Source: Rhodobacter sp.
GTDB taxonomy: Bacteria; Pseudomonadota; Alphaproteobacteria; Rhodobacterales; Rhodobacteraceae
Direction of reading: 5' to 3'
DNA length: 64,000 nucleotides
Assembly: GCA_027484145.1 (NCBI GenBank)
Contig: JAIXUH010000002.1
Span: 806,001 to 870,000 of the forward strand
Below are positions 20,019-29,211 of this stretch, in pieces. The notes beneath the pieces were generated by a model. That model did no database searches and had not been told where the DNA came from. It worked only from the letters and a program-made list of their open reading frames with translations. How positions within the stretch are numbered: the stretch's first letter is position 1; every line of letters begins with the position of its first letter. The translations under genes and the position numbers were made by a program.

Positions 20019-20789
20019 TTGCAGACCCCTCATACCCACACCACAGCCTTGATCTTTGGCGGCTCGCAAGGGCTGGGTCTGGCGATAGCCGAACAAATGC
20101 GCGACGAAGGCTGCACCCGCATGGTGATCGTCGGGCGCGATCAGGCCAAGGGCGAGGCGGCGGCCACACGCCTTGGCGCGCACTTCCTTGCTTGCGATCT
20201 GGCCGATGTGGCGCAGGTCACCGCCTGCGTTGACCGCGCGGCCGAACGGATGGGCAGCATCACCGCCCTGTGCCTGTCGGCAGCAAGTACCGAACGCGGC
20301 TCGATCCTTGATACCACGCCTGCAGATTTTGACCGCATGTTTGCGATCAACACCAAGGGTCCGTTCTTTGCCATTCAGCGCGTGGCACAACTGGCCCGCG
20401 CCGCTGGCCATCCGGCCAGCATTGTCACCATCCTGTCGATGTCGGCCCATGTCGGCCAATCCTTTCTGGCGCCCTATGCCGCGTCAAAGGCGGCGCTGTC
20501 GAACATCACCAAGAACACCGCCAACGCGCTGCGGCATGACCGTATCCGCGCCAATGGCATCAACTGCGGCTGGATGGATACCCCCGGCGAAGATGCCATC
20601 CAGCGCGGCTTTCACAACGCACCCGCCGATTGGCTAGCGCAGGCCGAGGCTGCGCAACCCTTTGGCATGCTTGTCAAACCGCTGCATGTGGCGGGGCTTG
20701 CCAGTTTCATGCTTGGCCCCCAGTCCGGTGTGATGACCGGGGCCATCGTCGATTTCGATCAAAACGTCTCGGGCGCTTCACCCGAGTAA
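20019..20789 (+). CDS. SDR oxidoreductase, first gene of the inositol operon
   Basis: 256 residues, classical SDR: GGSQGLGLAIA cofactor motif, catalytic serine in LSMSAH, YAASK, and the C-terminal VDFDQN. The start is TTG at 20019, supported by AGGGAGG 8 bases upstream; there is no suitable ATG. It ends 12 bases before iolG on the same strand, so it probably oxidises an inositol isomer or related cyclitol, but the substrate is not established. Confidence 0.83.
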   Translation: MQTPHTHTTALIFGGSQGLGLAIAEQMRDEGCTRMVIVGRDQAKGEAAATRLGAHFLACDLADVAQVTACVDRAAERMGSITALCLSAASTERGSILDTTPADFDRMFAINTKGPFFAIQRVAQLARAAGHPASIVTILSMSAHVGQSFLAPYAASKAALSNITKNTANALRHDRIRANGINCGWMDTPGEDAIQRGFHNAPADWLAQAEAAQPFGMLVKPLHVAGLASFMLGPQSGVMTGAIVDFDQNVSGASPE

Positions 20790-20801
20790 GAAAGGACTAT
20801 C

Positions 20802-21803
20802 ATGACCGTCAAATTCGCAATCCTTGGCGCGGGCCGCATCGGCAAGGTTCACGCGGCCGCCGTGGCATCGGTGCCCGGTGCCACCCTCGTCGCCATTGCA
20901 GACCCGATGCCAGCCGCAGCCGAAGCGATCAAGGCCGCCTATGGCTGCGATATCCGGACGATTGATGCGATTGCCGCCAGTGCCGATGTCGATGCCGTGG
21001 TGATCTGCACCCCCACCGACACCCACGCCGACCTGATCGAGCAGTTCACCAAACTGGGCAAGGCCGTGTTCTGCGAAAAGCCGGTCGATCTGTCCTTGTC
21101 GCGCGTCAAGGACTGCATCGCCACCGTTGCGGCCAACAAGGGCACGCTGATGGTCGGCTTCAACCGCCGCTTTGACCCCGACTTCATGGCCGTCAAGGCC
21201 GCCATTGACGCAGGGCGCATCGGCGCGGTGGAAATGGTCACCATCACCAGCCGCGACCCCGGCGCCCCGCCGCCGGAATACATCACCCGGTCGGGTGGCA
21301 TGTTCCGTGACATGACGATCCATGATTTTGACATGGCCCGCTGGCTGTTGGGCGAGGAAGTGGAGTCGGTCTTCGCCTCGGCCTCGGTGCTGGTGGACCC
21401 GCGCATTGGCGAATTGGGCGATTTCGACAGCGCCAACGTCATCCTGCGCACCGCCAGCGGCAAGCAGGCCATCATCACCAACACCCGCCGCGCCAGCTAT
21501 GGTTATGACCAGCGGATCGAGGTTCTGGGCTCGCTTGGCATGGTCAGCGCCGAAAACCACGGCGAAAACCGCATCACGCTGGCCGACAAGGATGGCTTCC
21601 ACGCCGCCCCCCTTCTGAACTTCTTCATGTCGCGCTACACTGCCGCCTATGCCAACGAGATCGCGGCCTTTGTCGCCTCGGTGGCCGAAGGCGCCACAAC
21701 CCCCACCACGGGCCATGACGGGATGATGGCCCTTGCCTTGGCCGAGGCTGCTTTGGCATCCGTCGCATCGGGCCGCGCCGTCAAGGTGTCTGAGGTTCTG
21801 TGA
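20802..21803 (+). CDS. iolG: Inositol 2-dehydrogenase
   Basis: 333 residues, Gfo/Idh/MocA fold. Oxidises myo-inositol to 2-keto-myo-inositol with NAD, the first step of the pathway. The N-terminal GAGRIGKVHAAAV nucleotide motif, CEKPVDLS with the conserved EKP lysine, and GFNRRFDPDF followed by GGMFRDMTIHDFDMARWL (catalytic Asp/His) are typical of IolG. It overlaps iolC by ATGA, so translation is coupled. Confidence 0.94.
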   Translation: MTVKFAILGAGRIGKVHAAAVASVPGATLVAIADPMPAAAEAIKAAYGCDIRTIDAIAASADVDAVVICTPTDTHADLIEQFTKLGKAVFCEKPVDLSLSRVKDCIATVAANKGTLMVGFNRRFDPDFMAVKAAIDAGRIGAVEMVTITSRDPGAPPPEYITRSGGMFRDMTIHDFDMARWLLGEEVESVFASASVLVDPRIGELGDFDSANVILRTASGKQAIITNTRRASYGYDQRIEVLGSLGMVSAENHGENRITLADKDGFHAAPLLNFFMSRYTAAYANEIAAFVASVAEGATTPTTGHDGMMALALAEAALASVASGRAVKVSEVL

Positions 21804-23707
21804 TGACAAAGGATCTGGATCTCATCACCATCGGCCGCGCGTCGGTTGACCTTTATGGCGCGCAGGTCGGCGGGCGGCTGGAGGATATGGCGAGCTTCCA
21901 GAAGTACGTCGGCGGCTCGCCCACCAACATGGCGGTGGGCACCGCGCGGCTGGGGCTGAAATCGGCGCTCATCACCCGTGTGGGGGATGAGCATATGGGC
22001 CGCTTCATCCGCGAGGAACTGGCCCGCGAAGGCGTGGCGGTCGATGGCATCACGACCGACCCCACACGGCTGACCGCGCTGGTGTTGCTGGGTATCCGCG
22101 ACGAACATCGCTTTCCGCTGATCTTCTACCGCGAAAACTGCGCCGACATGGCGCTGTGCGAAGATGACATCGACCCCGCCCTGATTGCACGCAGCCGCGC
22201 CGTGGTGGCCACGGGTACCCACCTTTCGCATCCGCGCACCGAGGCTGCCGTTCTCAAGGCCCTGACCCTGGCGCGGGCCAATGGCGCGCAAACCGCCCTT
22301 GATATCGACTATCGCCCCAACCTCTGGGGTCTGGCCGGGCATGGCGATGGCGAAAGCCGTTTCATCGAAAGCGCGCAGGTCACGGCAAAGCTGCAATCGA
22401 CGCTGCACCTGTTCGACCTGATCGTCGGCACCGAGGAAGAGTTCCACATCGCCGGCGGCACCACCGACACCATCGCCGCCCTGCGCGCGGTGCGGGCGGT
22501 CAGCGCGGCCACGCTGGTGTGCAAGCGCGGGCCGATGGGGGCCGTGGCCTTTACCGGCGACGTGCCCGATACGCTGGACGAAGGGCAATCCGGCCCCGGC
22601 TTTCCGATCGAGGTGTTCAACGTGCTGGGCGCGGGCGACGGCTTCATGTCGGGCCTGCTCAAGGGCTGGCTCGATGGCGAGGAATGGCCGCGCGCGTTGA
22701 CCTATGCCAATGCCTGCGGGGCCTTTGCCGTCAGCCGCCATGGTTGCGCGCCCGCTTATCCGTCGTGGGAAGAGTTGCAGTTCTTCCTGCGGCGCGGCGT
22801 GGTGACCAAAGCCTTGCGGAAAGACCAACCACTGGAGCAAATCCACTGGTCGACAAACCGCAAAGATGACTGGTCCACGATGCGCGTCTTTGCCTTTGAC
22901 CACCGCATGCAACTGGAATCCCTGCCCGGCGCAAATGCTGAAAAGATATCTGATTTCAAGCTGCTGTGCCTGAAAGCTGCGACGCAGGTTCAACAGGGCC
23001 GCGCAGGGTATGGCATCCTGTGCGACAGTCGTCTGGGGCGTGATGCGCTGTATGCGGCGGCGGAAACCGGGCTCTGGATTGGCCGACCCGTCGAATGGCC
23101 CGGCTCTCGCCCCTTGGTGCTGGAGCCGGAGATCGGCCCCGATTTCGGCGGGCTGTCGGAATGGCCTTTGGCGCATGTGGTCAAGGTCTTGTGCTTTTAC
23201 CACCCCGACGACAGCGCCGAGATGAAGGCCGAGCAAGAGGCCACCGTTACGCGCCTTTACCACGCCGCGCGGCGCAACCGATTGGAATTCCTGCTGGAGG
23301 TGATCCCGTCCAAGGTGGGGCAAGTCGATGACACGACCACGGCAGCGGTGATCCAGCGGTTCTATGACATTGGCATCTACCCCGACTGGTGGAAGTTGGA
23401 ACCCCTGCAGACCCAAGCCGCATGGGCCGCCGCCTGCGACGCCATCACACGCAACGATGCCCATACCCGTGGCATCGTGGTGTTGGGTCTGGGCGAAAGC
23501 GAAGACCTTTTGGCCGCATCCTTTGCCACGGCGGCGGCCTTCGATCTGGTCAAGGGCTTTGCCGTTGGCCGCACCATCTTTGCCGATGCCGCAGCGGGTT
23601 ACATGGCGGGCAGCATAACGCCAGAGGCGGCGGTGACGCTGATGGCACAGAATTACGCACGGCTTTGCACCCTGTGGGATGCGGCGCGCGAACAGGCGAA
23701 AGGATAA
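21800..23707 (+). CDS. iolC: Bifunctional 5-dehydro-2-deoxygluconokinase / DUF2090 aldolase-like protein
   Basis: 635 residues. About residues 1-320 are a PfkB-type sugar kinase (FQKYVGGSPTNMAVGTARLG; NVLGAGDGFMSGLL with the catalytic aspartate), the IolC kinase that phosphorylates 2-deoxy-5-keto-gluconate. About 335-635 are a DUF2090 domain (MRVFAFDHRMQLESLPG... KLEPLQTQAAW...), considered the aldolase that splits the phosphorylated product (IolJ function). The kinase-DUF2090 fusion is usual in alphaproteobacteria, where no separate iolJ is needed. It overlaps iolG by 4 bases. Confidence 0.93.
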   Translation: MMTKDLDLITIGRASVDLYGAQVGGRLEDMASFQKYVGGSPTNMAVGTARLGLKSALITRVGDEHMGRFIREELAREGVAVDGITTDPTRLTALVLLGIRDEHRFPLIFYRENCADMALCEDDIDPALIARSRAVVATGTHLSHPRTEAAVLKALTLARANGAQTALDIDYRPNLWGLAGHGDGESRFIESAQVTAKLQSTLHLFDLIVGTEEEFHIAGGTTDTIAALRAVRAVSAATLVCKRGPMGAVAFTGDVPDTLDEGQSGPGFPIEVFNVLGAGDGFMSGLLKGWLDGEEWPRALTYANACGAFAVSRHGCAPAYPSWEELQFFLRRGVVTKALRKDQPLEQIHWSTNRKDDWSTMRVFAFDHRMQLESLPGANAEKISDFKLLCLKAATQVQQGRAGYGILCDSRLGRDALYAAAETGLWIGRPVEWPGSRPLVLEPEIGPDFGGLSEWPLAHVVKVLCFYHPDDSAEMKAEQEATVTRLYHAARRNRLEFLLEVIPSKVGQVDDTTTAAVIQRFYDIGIYPDWWKLEPLQTQAAWAAACDAITRNDAHTRGIVVLGLGESEDLLAASFATAAAFDLVKGFAVGRTIFADAAAGYMAGSITPEAAVTLMAQNYARLCTLWDAAREQAKG

Positions 23708-23711
23708 GTCC

Positions 23712-25541
23712 ATGGCCACGATCAGACTGACCGCCGCACAGGCGATGGTACGTTATCTGTCGGTGCAGATGACCGAAAACAACGAACCCTACATGGCCGG
23801 GTGCTGGGCCATCTTTGGCCATGGCAACGTCGCCGGTCTGGGCGAGGCGTTGCAGGACGCGGGCGACAGCCTGCCCACCTATCGCGGGCAGAACGAGCAA
23901 TCGATGGCCCATACCGCGATCGCCTATGCCAAGCAGTTGCGCCGCACGCGGGCGATGATGGTCACCTCCTCCATCGGGCCGGGGGCGCTGAACATGGTCA
24001 CCGCCGCTGCCCTTGCGCATGTGAACCGTCTGCCGGTGCTGTTCGTGCCGGGCGATGTCTTTGCCAGCCGTGGCCCCGACCCGGTGCTGCAGCAGATCGA
24101 GGATTTCGGCGATGGCTCAGTCACCGCCAATGATTGCTTCAAGCCGGTCAGCCGCTACTTCGACCGCATTACCCGCCCCGAACACTTGCTGACCGCCCTG
24201 CCGCGCGCCATGCGCACGATGACCGACCCCGCCGATTGCGGGCCGGTGACGCTGTCCTTCTGTCAGGACGTGCAGGCCGAGGCATATGACTGGCCCGAGG
24301 CGTTCTTTGCGCCACGCGTCTGGCGCATCCGCCGCCCCTATCCCGACATGGTCGAAGTGCAGCGCGTGGCCGAGATGATCCGCGCCGCCAAACATCCGGT
24401 GATCGTGGCCGGTGGCGGCGTGCACTTCTCGGATGCCGCCGACAACCTGCAATACTTTGCCCAGACCTTCCGCATTCCGGTCGTGGAAACGCAGGCGGGC
24501 AAATCGGCACTTCCATGGGACAACGACTGGAACTTTGGCCCCGTCGGCGTGACCGGGGCCAGCAGCGCCAATGCGGTCTGTGAGGCTGCCGATCTGGTGA
24601 TTGGCGTCGGCACGCGCTTTCAGGATTTCACCACCGGGTCATGGTCGCTGTTTAAGAACAAGGCGCGCAAACTGGTGTCGATCAACGTGGCGGCCTATGA
24701 CGCCATGAAGCATGGCGCTGAACCGCTATGCGGCGATGCGGGCATTTCGCTGGCCCTCTTGCACGAACAATTGGCCGGCTTCCGGGCCAAGCCGCCAAAG
24801 GCCGGGCTGAAGGCGGCGTGGTTTGCTGCCGTCGACCCGCTGACCGACGCGCCCACCGACAGCAACGCCCTGCCGACCGACCAGCAGGTGATCGGCGCGG
24901 TGCAGCGCGCCAGCCACGATGACACCGTGGTGATGTGCGCCGCTGGCACCATGCCGGGCGAGTTGCACAAGTTGTGGAAGGCCCCCAAGGCGGGCGCTTA
25001 TCACATGGAATACGGTTTCTCCTGCATGGGATACGAAATCGCCGGGGCCATCGGCATCAAGATGGCGCAGCCCGAACGTGACGTGATCTGCATGGTCGGC
25101 GACGGCAGCTATATGATGATGAACAGCGAAATGGCGACGGCGGCCATGCAGGGCATCACCTTTACCACCGTCATCACCGACAACCGGGGTTTTGGCTGCA
25201 TCAACCGCCTGCAGATGGGCACCGGCGGGGCCGAGTTCAACAATCTTTACGCCCATGCAAGGATCGAGAACGCGCCGCAGATCAACTTTGCTGCCCATGC
25301 CGCCGCCATGGGGGCGACGGCTGTCAAGGTGGCATCCGTGGCCGAGTTAGAAGCCGCCCTTGCCAAACGCAGCACAATCAAGGGGCCTTACGTCATCGTC
25401 ATTGACACCGACCCTTATCCCAGCACGCCCCACGGCGGCACATGGTGGGAAGTGGCCGTGCCCGAAGTCTCTGCGCGCGATCAGGTGAAGGTCGCCCGCA
25501 AACGCTATGAAACGAAACGGAAAGAACGGACAAACGCATGA
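23712..25541 (+). CDS. iolD: 3D-(3,5/4)-trihydroxycyclohexane-1,2-dione acylhydrolase
   Basis: 609 residues from ATG at 23712, a thiamine-diphosphate enzyme that opens the inositol ring. N-terminal TPP PYR domain (FGHGNVAGLGEALQDAG, YRGQNEQSMAHTAIAYAK), central NAD-like domain, and the C-terminal TPP-binding GDGSYMMMNSEMATAAMQGI... N motif. The 11-residue extension in the ORF track overlaps iolC and lacks a site of its own. It is followed by iolE with a 4-base overlap. Confidence 0.95.
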   Translation: MATIRLTAAQAMVRYLSVQMTENNEPYMAGCWAIFGHGNVAGLGEALQDAGDSLPTYRGQNEQSMAHTAIAYAKQLRRTRAMMVTSSIGPGALNMVTAAALAHVNRLPVLFVPGDVFASRGPDPVLQQIEDFGDGSVTANDCFKPVSRYFDRITRPEHLLTALPRAMRTMTDPADCGPVTLSFCQDVQAEAYDWPEAFFAPRVWRIRRPYPDMVEVQRVAEMIRAAKHPVIVAGGGVHFSDAADNLQYFAQTFRIPVVETQAGKSALPWDNDWNFGPVGVTGASSANAVCEAADLVIGVGTRFQDFTTGSWSLFKNKARKLVSINVAAYDAMKHGAEPLCGDAGISLALLHEQLAGFRAKPPKAGLKAAWFAAVDPLTDAPTDSNALPTDQQVIGAVQRASHDDTVVMCAAGTMPGELHKLWKAPKAGAYHMEYGFSCMGYEIAGAIGIKMAQPERDVICMVGDGSYMMMNSEMATAAMQGITFTTVITDNRGFGCINRLQMGTGGAEFNNLYAHARIENAPQINFAAHAAAMGATAVKVASVAELEAALAKRSTIKGPYVIVIDTDPYPSTPHGGTWWEVAVPEVSARDQVKVARKRYETKRKERTNA

Positions 25542-26434
25542 TCCGCTTTGGAACCAACCCCATCGCATGGGCCAATGACGACGACCGCAGCATCGGCGCC
25601 GACATCCCCACCACCCGCATTCTGGATGAGGCCGGCCGTCAGATCGGCTTTGACGGCATCGAGAACGGCCACCGCTGGCCCGATGAGCCAGAGGCCCTGC
25701 GCGCCCTGCTGGCCGAATACGGTCTGGCCTTTATCTCGGGCTGGTATTCGACTGAACTCCTCGTCCGCTCGGTCGCAGCAGAGATTGCCGCATGCCAGCA
25801 CCACCTTGCCAAGCTCAAGCACAATGGCTGCGCGGTGATGATCGTCTGCGAAACCTCGAACGCCATTCATGGCGACGCGGGCCGCGCCGTGAACGACCGC
25901 CCGCGCCTGACGGCTTCCGAAATGGTGGCCTTTGGCGCAAAACTGGAGGAATTCGCCGCCTATCTGGCAGGTCAGGGTGTGACGCTGGTCTATCACCACC
26001 ACATGGGCACCATCGTGGAAAGCCCCGATGAGATTGACGCCCTGATGGCCGCCACCGGCCCGCACACCCACCTGTTGTTCGACGCGGGCCATTGCGCCTT
26101 TGGCGGCGGCGATCCGGTGGCCGTGCTGACCCGGCACGCCGCCCGCGTGCGCCATTTCCACGCCAAGAACATCCGCCCCGCTGTGACCGCACAGGTGCGC
26201 GCGCAGGGCTGGTCGTTCCTGAGGGGCGTGGTTGCGGGGGCCTTTACCGTGCCGGGCGATCAGGATGGCGGCGTCGATTTCGCGCCCTTGCTGCAGATTC
26301 TGGCAGACCACCACTATGACGGCTGGATCGTGATCGAGGCCGAGCAAGACCCCACGGTCCGCAACCCGCTGCTGTATCAGACCCTTGGTCTGGCCACCTT
26401 GAAGCGTCTGTCCCGTCAGGCCGGTCTGATCTGA
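25538..26434 (+). CDS. iolE: Myo-inosose-2 dehydratase
   Basis: 298 residues, xylose-isomerase-like TIM barrel. Dehydrates 2-keto-myo-inositol to the trione substrate of IolD. IRFGTNPIAWANDD at the start, YHHHMGTIVESPDEIDALM, LLFDAGHCAFGGGDP and IVIEAEQDP near the end match IolE. ATGA overlap with iolD. Confidence 0.95.
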   Translation: MIRFGTNPIAWANDDDRSIGADIPTTRILDEAGRQIGFDGIENGHRWPDEPEALRALLAEYGLAFISGWYSTELLVRSVAAEIAACQHHLAKLKHNGCAVMIVCETSNAIHGDAGRAVNDRPRLTASEMVAFGAKLEEFAAYLAGQGVTLVYHHHMGTIVESPDEIDALMAATGPHTHLLFDAGHCAFGGGDPVAVLTRHAARVRHFHAKNIRPAVTAQVRAQGWSFLRGVVAGAFTVPGDQDGGVDFAPLLQILADHHYDGWIVIEAEQDPTVRNPLLYQTLGLATLKRLSRQAGLI

Positions 26435-26444
26435 AAGGAAAAGC

Positions 26445-26750
26445 ATGAAGGGTCACGCGCGCAAGATGTCGGGTCTGAATCAAACCTCTGGTCCCCCGCA
26501 CTGGGGCTATGTCTCGGCCAAGGTGATTGGGCTTGACGCAGGCCAGACCATGATCCTGCCGTCGGATGGCGCGCGCCTAGTGCTGATCTCGGGCATCGTG
26601 CGGATGGCGGCAGCCGGTCTGGCCCCGCTTGAACTGATGGCGCAGCCTGATGGCAGTGACTCTGCAAGCCTTGACATCCCGGCCGGTGGCGGGTCGCTGA
26701 CCGCGCAGACCGCCGCCCGCGTGGTCCTTTATTCCCAAGCCCGGCCCTGA
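26445..26750 (+). CDS. Small IolB-like half-cupin protein in the inositol operon
   Basis: 101 residues, no signal peptide. I do not recognise a named family, but residues about 17-62 (PHWGYVSAKVIGLDAGQTMILPSDGARLVLISGIVRMAAAG) line up with the N-terminal cupin half of the next gene product, IolB (GWGYVGFGLYRLAAGESV... VILVLVEGKARITASG). It starts 10 bases after iolE and ends 11 bases before iolB, so it is certainly part of the operon. It may be a decayed duplicate, a subunit partner or a sensor for the pathway. Metal-ligand histidines of IolB are not preserved, so isomerase activity is unlikely. Confidence 0.72.
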   Translation: MKGHARKMSGLNQTSGPPHWGYVSAKVIGLDAGQTMILPSDGARLVLISGIVRMAAAGLAPLELMAQPDGSDSASLDIPAGGGSLTAQTAARVVLYSQARP

Positions 26751-26761
26751 AAGGCACTCCC

Positions 26762-27565
26762 ATGACCCTGCTGCGCCATCCCACTGCCACCCATGGCAAA
26801 GTTCATCACATCACGCCGGAAAGCGCGGGCTGGGGCTATGTCGGCTTTGGGCTTTATCGCCTTGCGGCAGGCGAGTCCGTGGCGGAACAGACCGGCAGCA
26901 CCGAGGTGATCCTTGTGCTGGTCGAAGGCAAGGCCCGGATCACCGCCTCGGGGCAGGACTGGGGCGAGATGGGCGAACGCCTGAGCGTGTTCGAAAAGAC
27001 CCCGCCACATTGCCTCTATGTGCCCAATGATGATGGCTGGACCGCCACCGCCACCACAGCCTGCACGCTGGCGGTCTGCGCCGCCCCCGGCAAGGGCGGG
27101 CACAAGGCGCAACGGTTGGGGCCGGATGGCATCACCCTCACTCCGCGCGGCAAGGGCACCAACACGCGCCACATCAACAACATCGCCATGGAAGGCCGCG
27201 ATGTGGCTGACAGCCTGCTGGTGACCGAGGTGTTTACCCCGGCGGGCCATTGGTCCAGCTATCCACCGCATCGGCATGATGAGGATGATTATCCCAACAT
27301 GACCTATCTGGAGGAAACCTATTACCACCGCCTGAATCCGTCCCAAGGCTTTGGCATCCAGCGGGTCTGGACCGAAGACGGGAGTCTGGACGAGACGATG
27401 GCCGTGTCAGACCATGATGTCGTGCTGGTGCCCAAGGGTCATCATCCCTGCGGCGCGCCCTATGGCTATGAGATGTATTATCTGAATGTCATGGCGGGGC
27501 CGATCCGCAAATGGCGGTTCAAGAACCACCCCGATCATGACTGGATCGCGCAGCGCGATGCCTGA
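26762..27565 (+). CDS. iolB: 5-deoxy-glucuronate isomerase
   Basis: 267 residues, bicupin IolB. Converts 5-deoxyglucuronate to 2-deoxy-5-keto-gluconate, the IolC substrate. The C-terminal half carries the metal site (SSYPPHRHDEDDYPNMTYLEETYYHR) and DHDVVLVPKGHHPCGAPYGYEMYYLNVMAG, both diagnostic. Last gene of the operon; a strong terminator follows 19 bases after the stop. iolA, a transporter and a regulator are not in the window. Confidence 0.95.
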   Translation: MTLLRHPTATHGKVHHITPESAGWGYVGFGLYRLAAGESVAEQTGSTEVILVLVEGKARITASGQDWGEMGERLSVFEKTPPHCLYVPNDDGWTATATTACTLAVCAAPGKGGHKAQRLGPDGITLTPRGKGTNTRHINNIAMEGRDVADSLLVTEVFTPAGHWSSYPPHRHDEDDYPNMTYLEETYYHRLNPSQGFGIQRVWTEDGSLDETMAVSDHDVVLVPKGHHPCGAPYGYEMYYLNVMAGPIRKWRFKNHPDHDWIAQRDA

Positions 27566-27583
27566 CCGACAACAGCCAATGAC

Positions 27584-27612
27584 AACGGCCCCGGATCACC
27601 TCCGGGGCCGTT
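27584..27612. terminator. Strong terminator hairpin between iolB and the aldehyde dehydrogenase gene
   Basis: Perfect 11-bp stem AACGGCCCCGG / CCGGGGCCGTT with a 7-base loop, followed by TTTG. Its symmetric, AA-led stem could serve both convergent transcripts. Confidence 0.8.
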
Positions 27613-27628
27613 TGCCTTTGTCGGTGCC

Positions 27629-29134
27629 TTACGCCCAATCGGCGGGCAACAAGGCGGCGGGCATGTTCTGATAGCACACCGGGCGCAGCCAGCGCCGGAT
27701 CGACAACGTGCCAACCGATGTCGCGCCAAAGTTGGTGCTGGCGGGGTATGGCCCGCCATGCACCATGGCATCGGCCACCTCGACCCCCGTCGGAAAGCCA
27801 TTGGCCAGAACGCGGCCGGCCTTGCGCTCCAAAAGCGGCATCAGGTTGCGGGCAAGGTCGGTGTCACCGTCATCCAGATGCAGGGTGCAGGTCAGTTGCC
27901 CCTGCAGGCTGGCGGCGATCTCCTGCATCTCGGCAGCATGGCGCACCCGCACGATCAGGCCGAGGGGGCCAAAGACCTCTTCTGCCAAGGCGTGGTTGGC
28001 CAGCCAGTCGGCGCCCGACACTTCGAAAAGATAGGGCGTCGCTTGCCGCTGGTCGCACATCGTGGCCAGCACGGCACGCACACCCTGCCCTGCGGCCACG
28101 CGGTCGCGGCCCGCGCGATAGGCGGCGGCGATGCCATCGGTCAGCATCGTTTGCGGGCCGACCTGCGCCACGGCCTCATGCGCGGCGGCAACAAAGGCAT
28201 CCGCCTCGGGCCCGTCGATCACCACGGCGATGCCCGGATTGGTGCAGAACTGGCCCGCCCCCATGGTCAATGACCCGGCCCAGCCCTTGCCGATGGCCGC
28301 CCCGCGCGCGGCAACGGCCGCGGGCAACAGGAACATCGGGTTGACAGAGCCCAATTCGCCAAAGAACGGGATCGGGTCAGGGCGCGCGGCGCAAAGGTCA
28401 TAAAGCGCGCGGCCCCCGGCGAGCGAGCCGGTAAAGCCCACGGCGCGGATGAAGTGGTTCTGCACCAGCGCCTCGCCCACGGCGCGGTTGCCGCCCTGAA
28501 TCAGCGAGAACACGCCTTTGGGCATGTTGCAGGCATCGATTGCCGCCGCGATGGCCTGGGCCACGATTTCGCCCGTGCCGGGGTGGGCCGAGTGGCCCTT
28601 GACCACCACGGGGCAACCGGCCGCAAGGGCCGAGGCGGTGTCGCCCCCCGCCACCGAAAAGGCCAAGGGGAAGTTGGAGGCCCCAAACACCGCCACGGGG
28701 CCAATCGGGCGCTGGATCATCTTGAGGTCGGGGCGCGGCAAGGGCTGACGCTCGGGCAAGGCCGCGTCATGGCGCAGGTCCAGCCAACCGTCCTTGAGGA
28801 TATGGGCCGCGAACAGGCGCAACTGCCCCGTCGTGCGCCCGCGCTCGCCTTCAAGCCGGGCGGCTGGCAGGCCGGTTTCCTGTGTGCCAATCTCGGTGAT
28901 GCCGGCACCCCGGGCCTCGATCTCATCAGCGATGCGGTTCAGGAACGCGGCGCGGTCCGCCCGCGAGGTGGCGGCAAAGGCGGGGAATGCCGCTTCGGCG
29001 GCGGCACACGCGGCTGCGACATGGGCCGGGGTGCCGATGGCAAAGGCGTGCGCGGGGCCATGGGCAGGGCTGGAGGCAAAGGTGGCGTCCCCCGCAACCC
29101 ATGTGCCTGCGATAAGGTGATGTCCGGTCAGCAT
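27629..29134 (-). CDS. 2,5-dioxovalerate (alpha-ketoglutaric semialdehyde) dehydrogenase
   Basis: 501 residues from ATG at 29134 (GGAG upstream). Oxidises 2-oxoglutarate semialdehyde to 2-oxoglutarate, the last step of oxidative pentose and uronate pathways. Aldehyde dehydrogenase motifs are VFGASNFPLAFSVAGGDTASALAAGCPVVVKGHSAHPGT, GFTGS, the general base in FGELGSVNP, and the nucleophilic cysteine in GQFCTNPG. The SNFPLAFSVAGGD segment is characteristic of the ketoglutarate semialdehyde subgroup. Its place in the arabinose/galactose locus supports the assignment. It is separated from the sugar dehydrogenase gene by a repeat hairpin. Confidence 0.92.
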   Translation of the reverse strand: MLTGHHLIAGTWVAGDATFASSPAHGPAHAFAIGTPAHVAAACAAAEAAFPAFAATSRADRAAFLNRIADEIEARGAGITEIGTQETGLPAARLEGERGRTTGQLRLFAAHILKDGWLDLRHDAALPERQPLPRPDLKMIQRPIGPVAVFGASNFPLAFSVAGGDTASALAAGCPVVVKGHSAHPGTGEIVAQAIAAAIDACNMPKGVFSLIQGGNRAVGEALVQNHFIRAVGFTGSLAGGRALYDLCAARPDPIPFFGELGSVNPMFLLPAAVAARGAAIGKGWAGSLTMGAGQFCTNPGIAVVIDGPEADAFVAAAHEAVAQVGPQTMLTDGIAAAYRAGRDRVAAGQGVRAVLATMCDQRQATPYLFEVSGADWLANHALAEEVFGPLGLIVRVRHAAEMQEIAASLQGQLTCTLHLDDGDTDLARNLMPLLERKAGRVLANGFPTGVEVADAMVHGGPYPASTNFGATSVGTLSIRRWLRPVCYQNMPAALLPADWA

Positions 29135-29160
29135 GTTAGTCTCCGGTGGCTGGCAGGGCA

Positions 29161-29198
29161 CCGGGGGTTTCACACCCCCGGACCCCCGTGGGATATTT
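29161..29198 (-). repeat. Dispersed intergenic hairpin repeat, copy 1
   Basis: On the minus strand, AAATATCC is followed by CGGGGGTCCGGGGG, a 7-base loop and CCCCCGG. A near-identical unit occurs at 50953-50990: stem and leader conserved, loop different. It sits just before the aldehyde dehydrogenase start, after the sugar dehydrogenase stop. Confidence 0.7.
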
Positions 29199-29211
29199 CA
29201 GGACAGAAAAT

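Noticed and set aside
21647-23719. 690-residue minus-strand ORF
   Set aside because: Antisense of the IolC fusion gene; no conserved motif.
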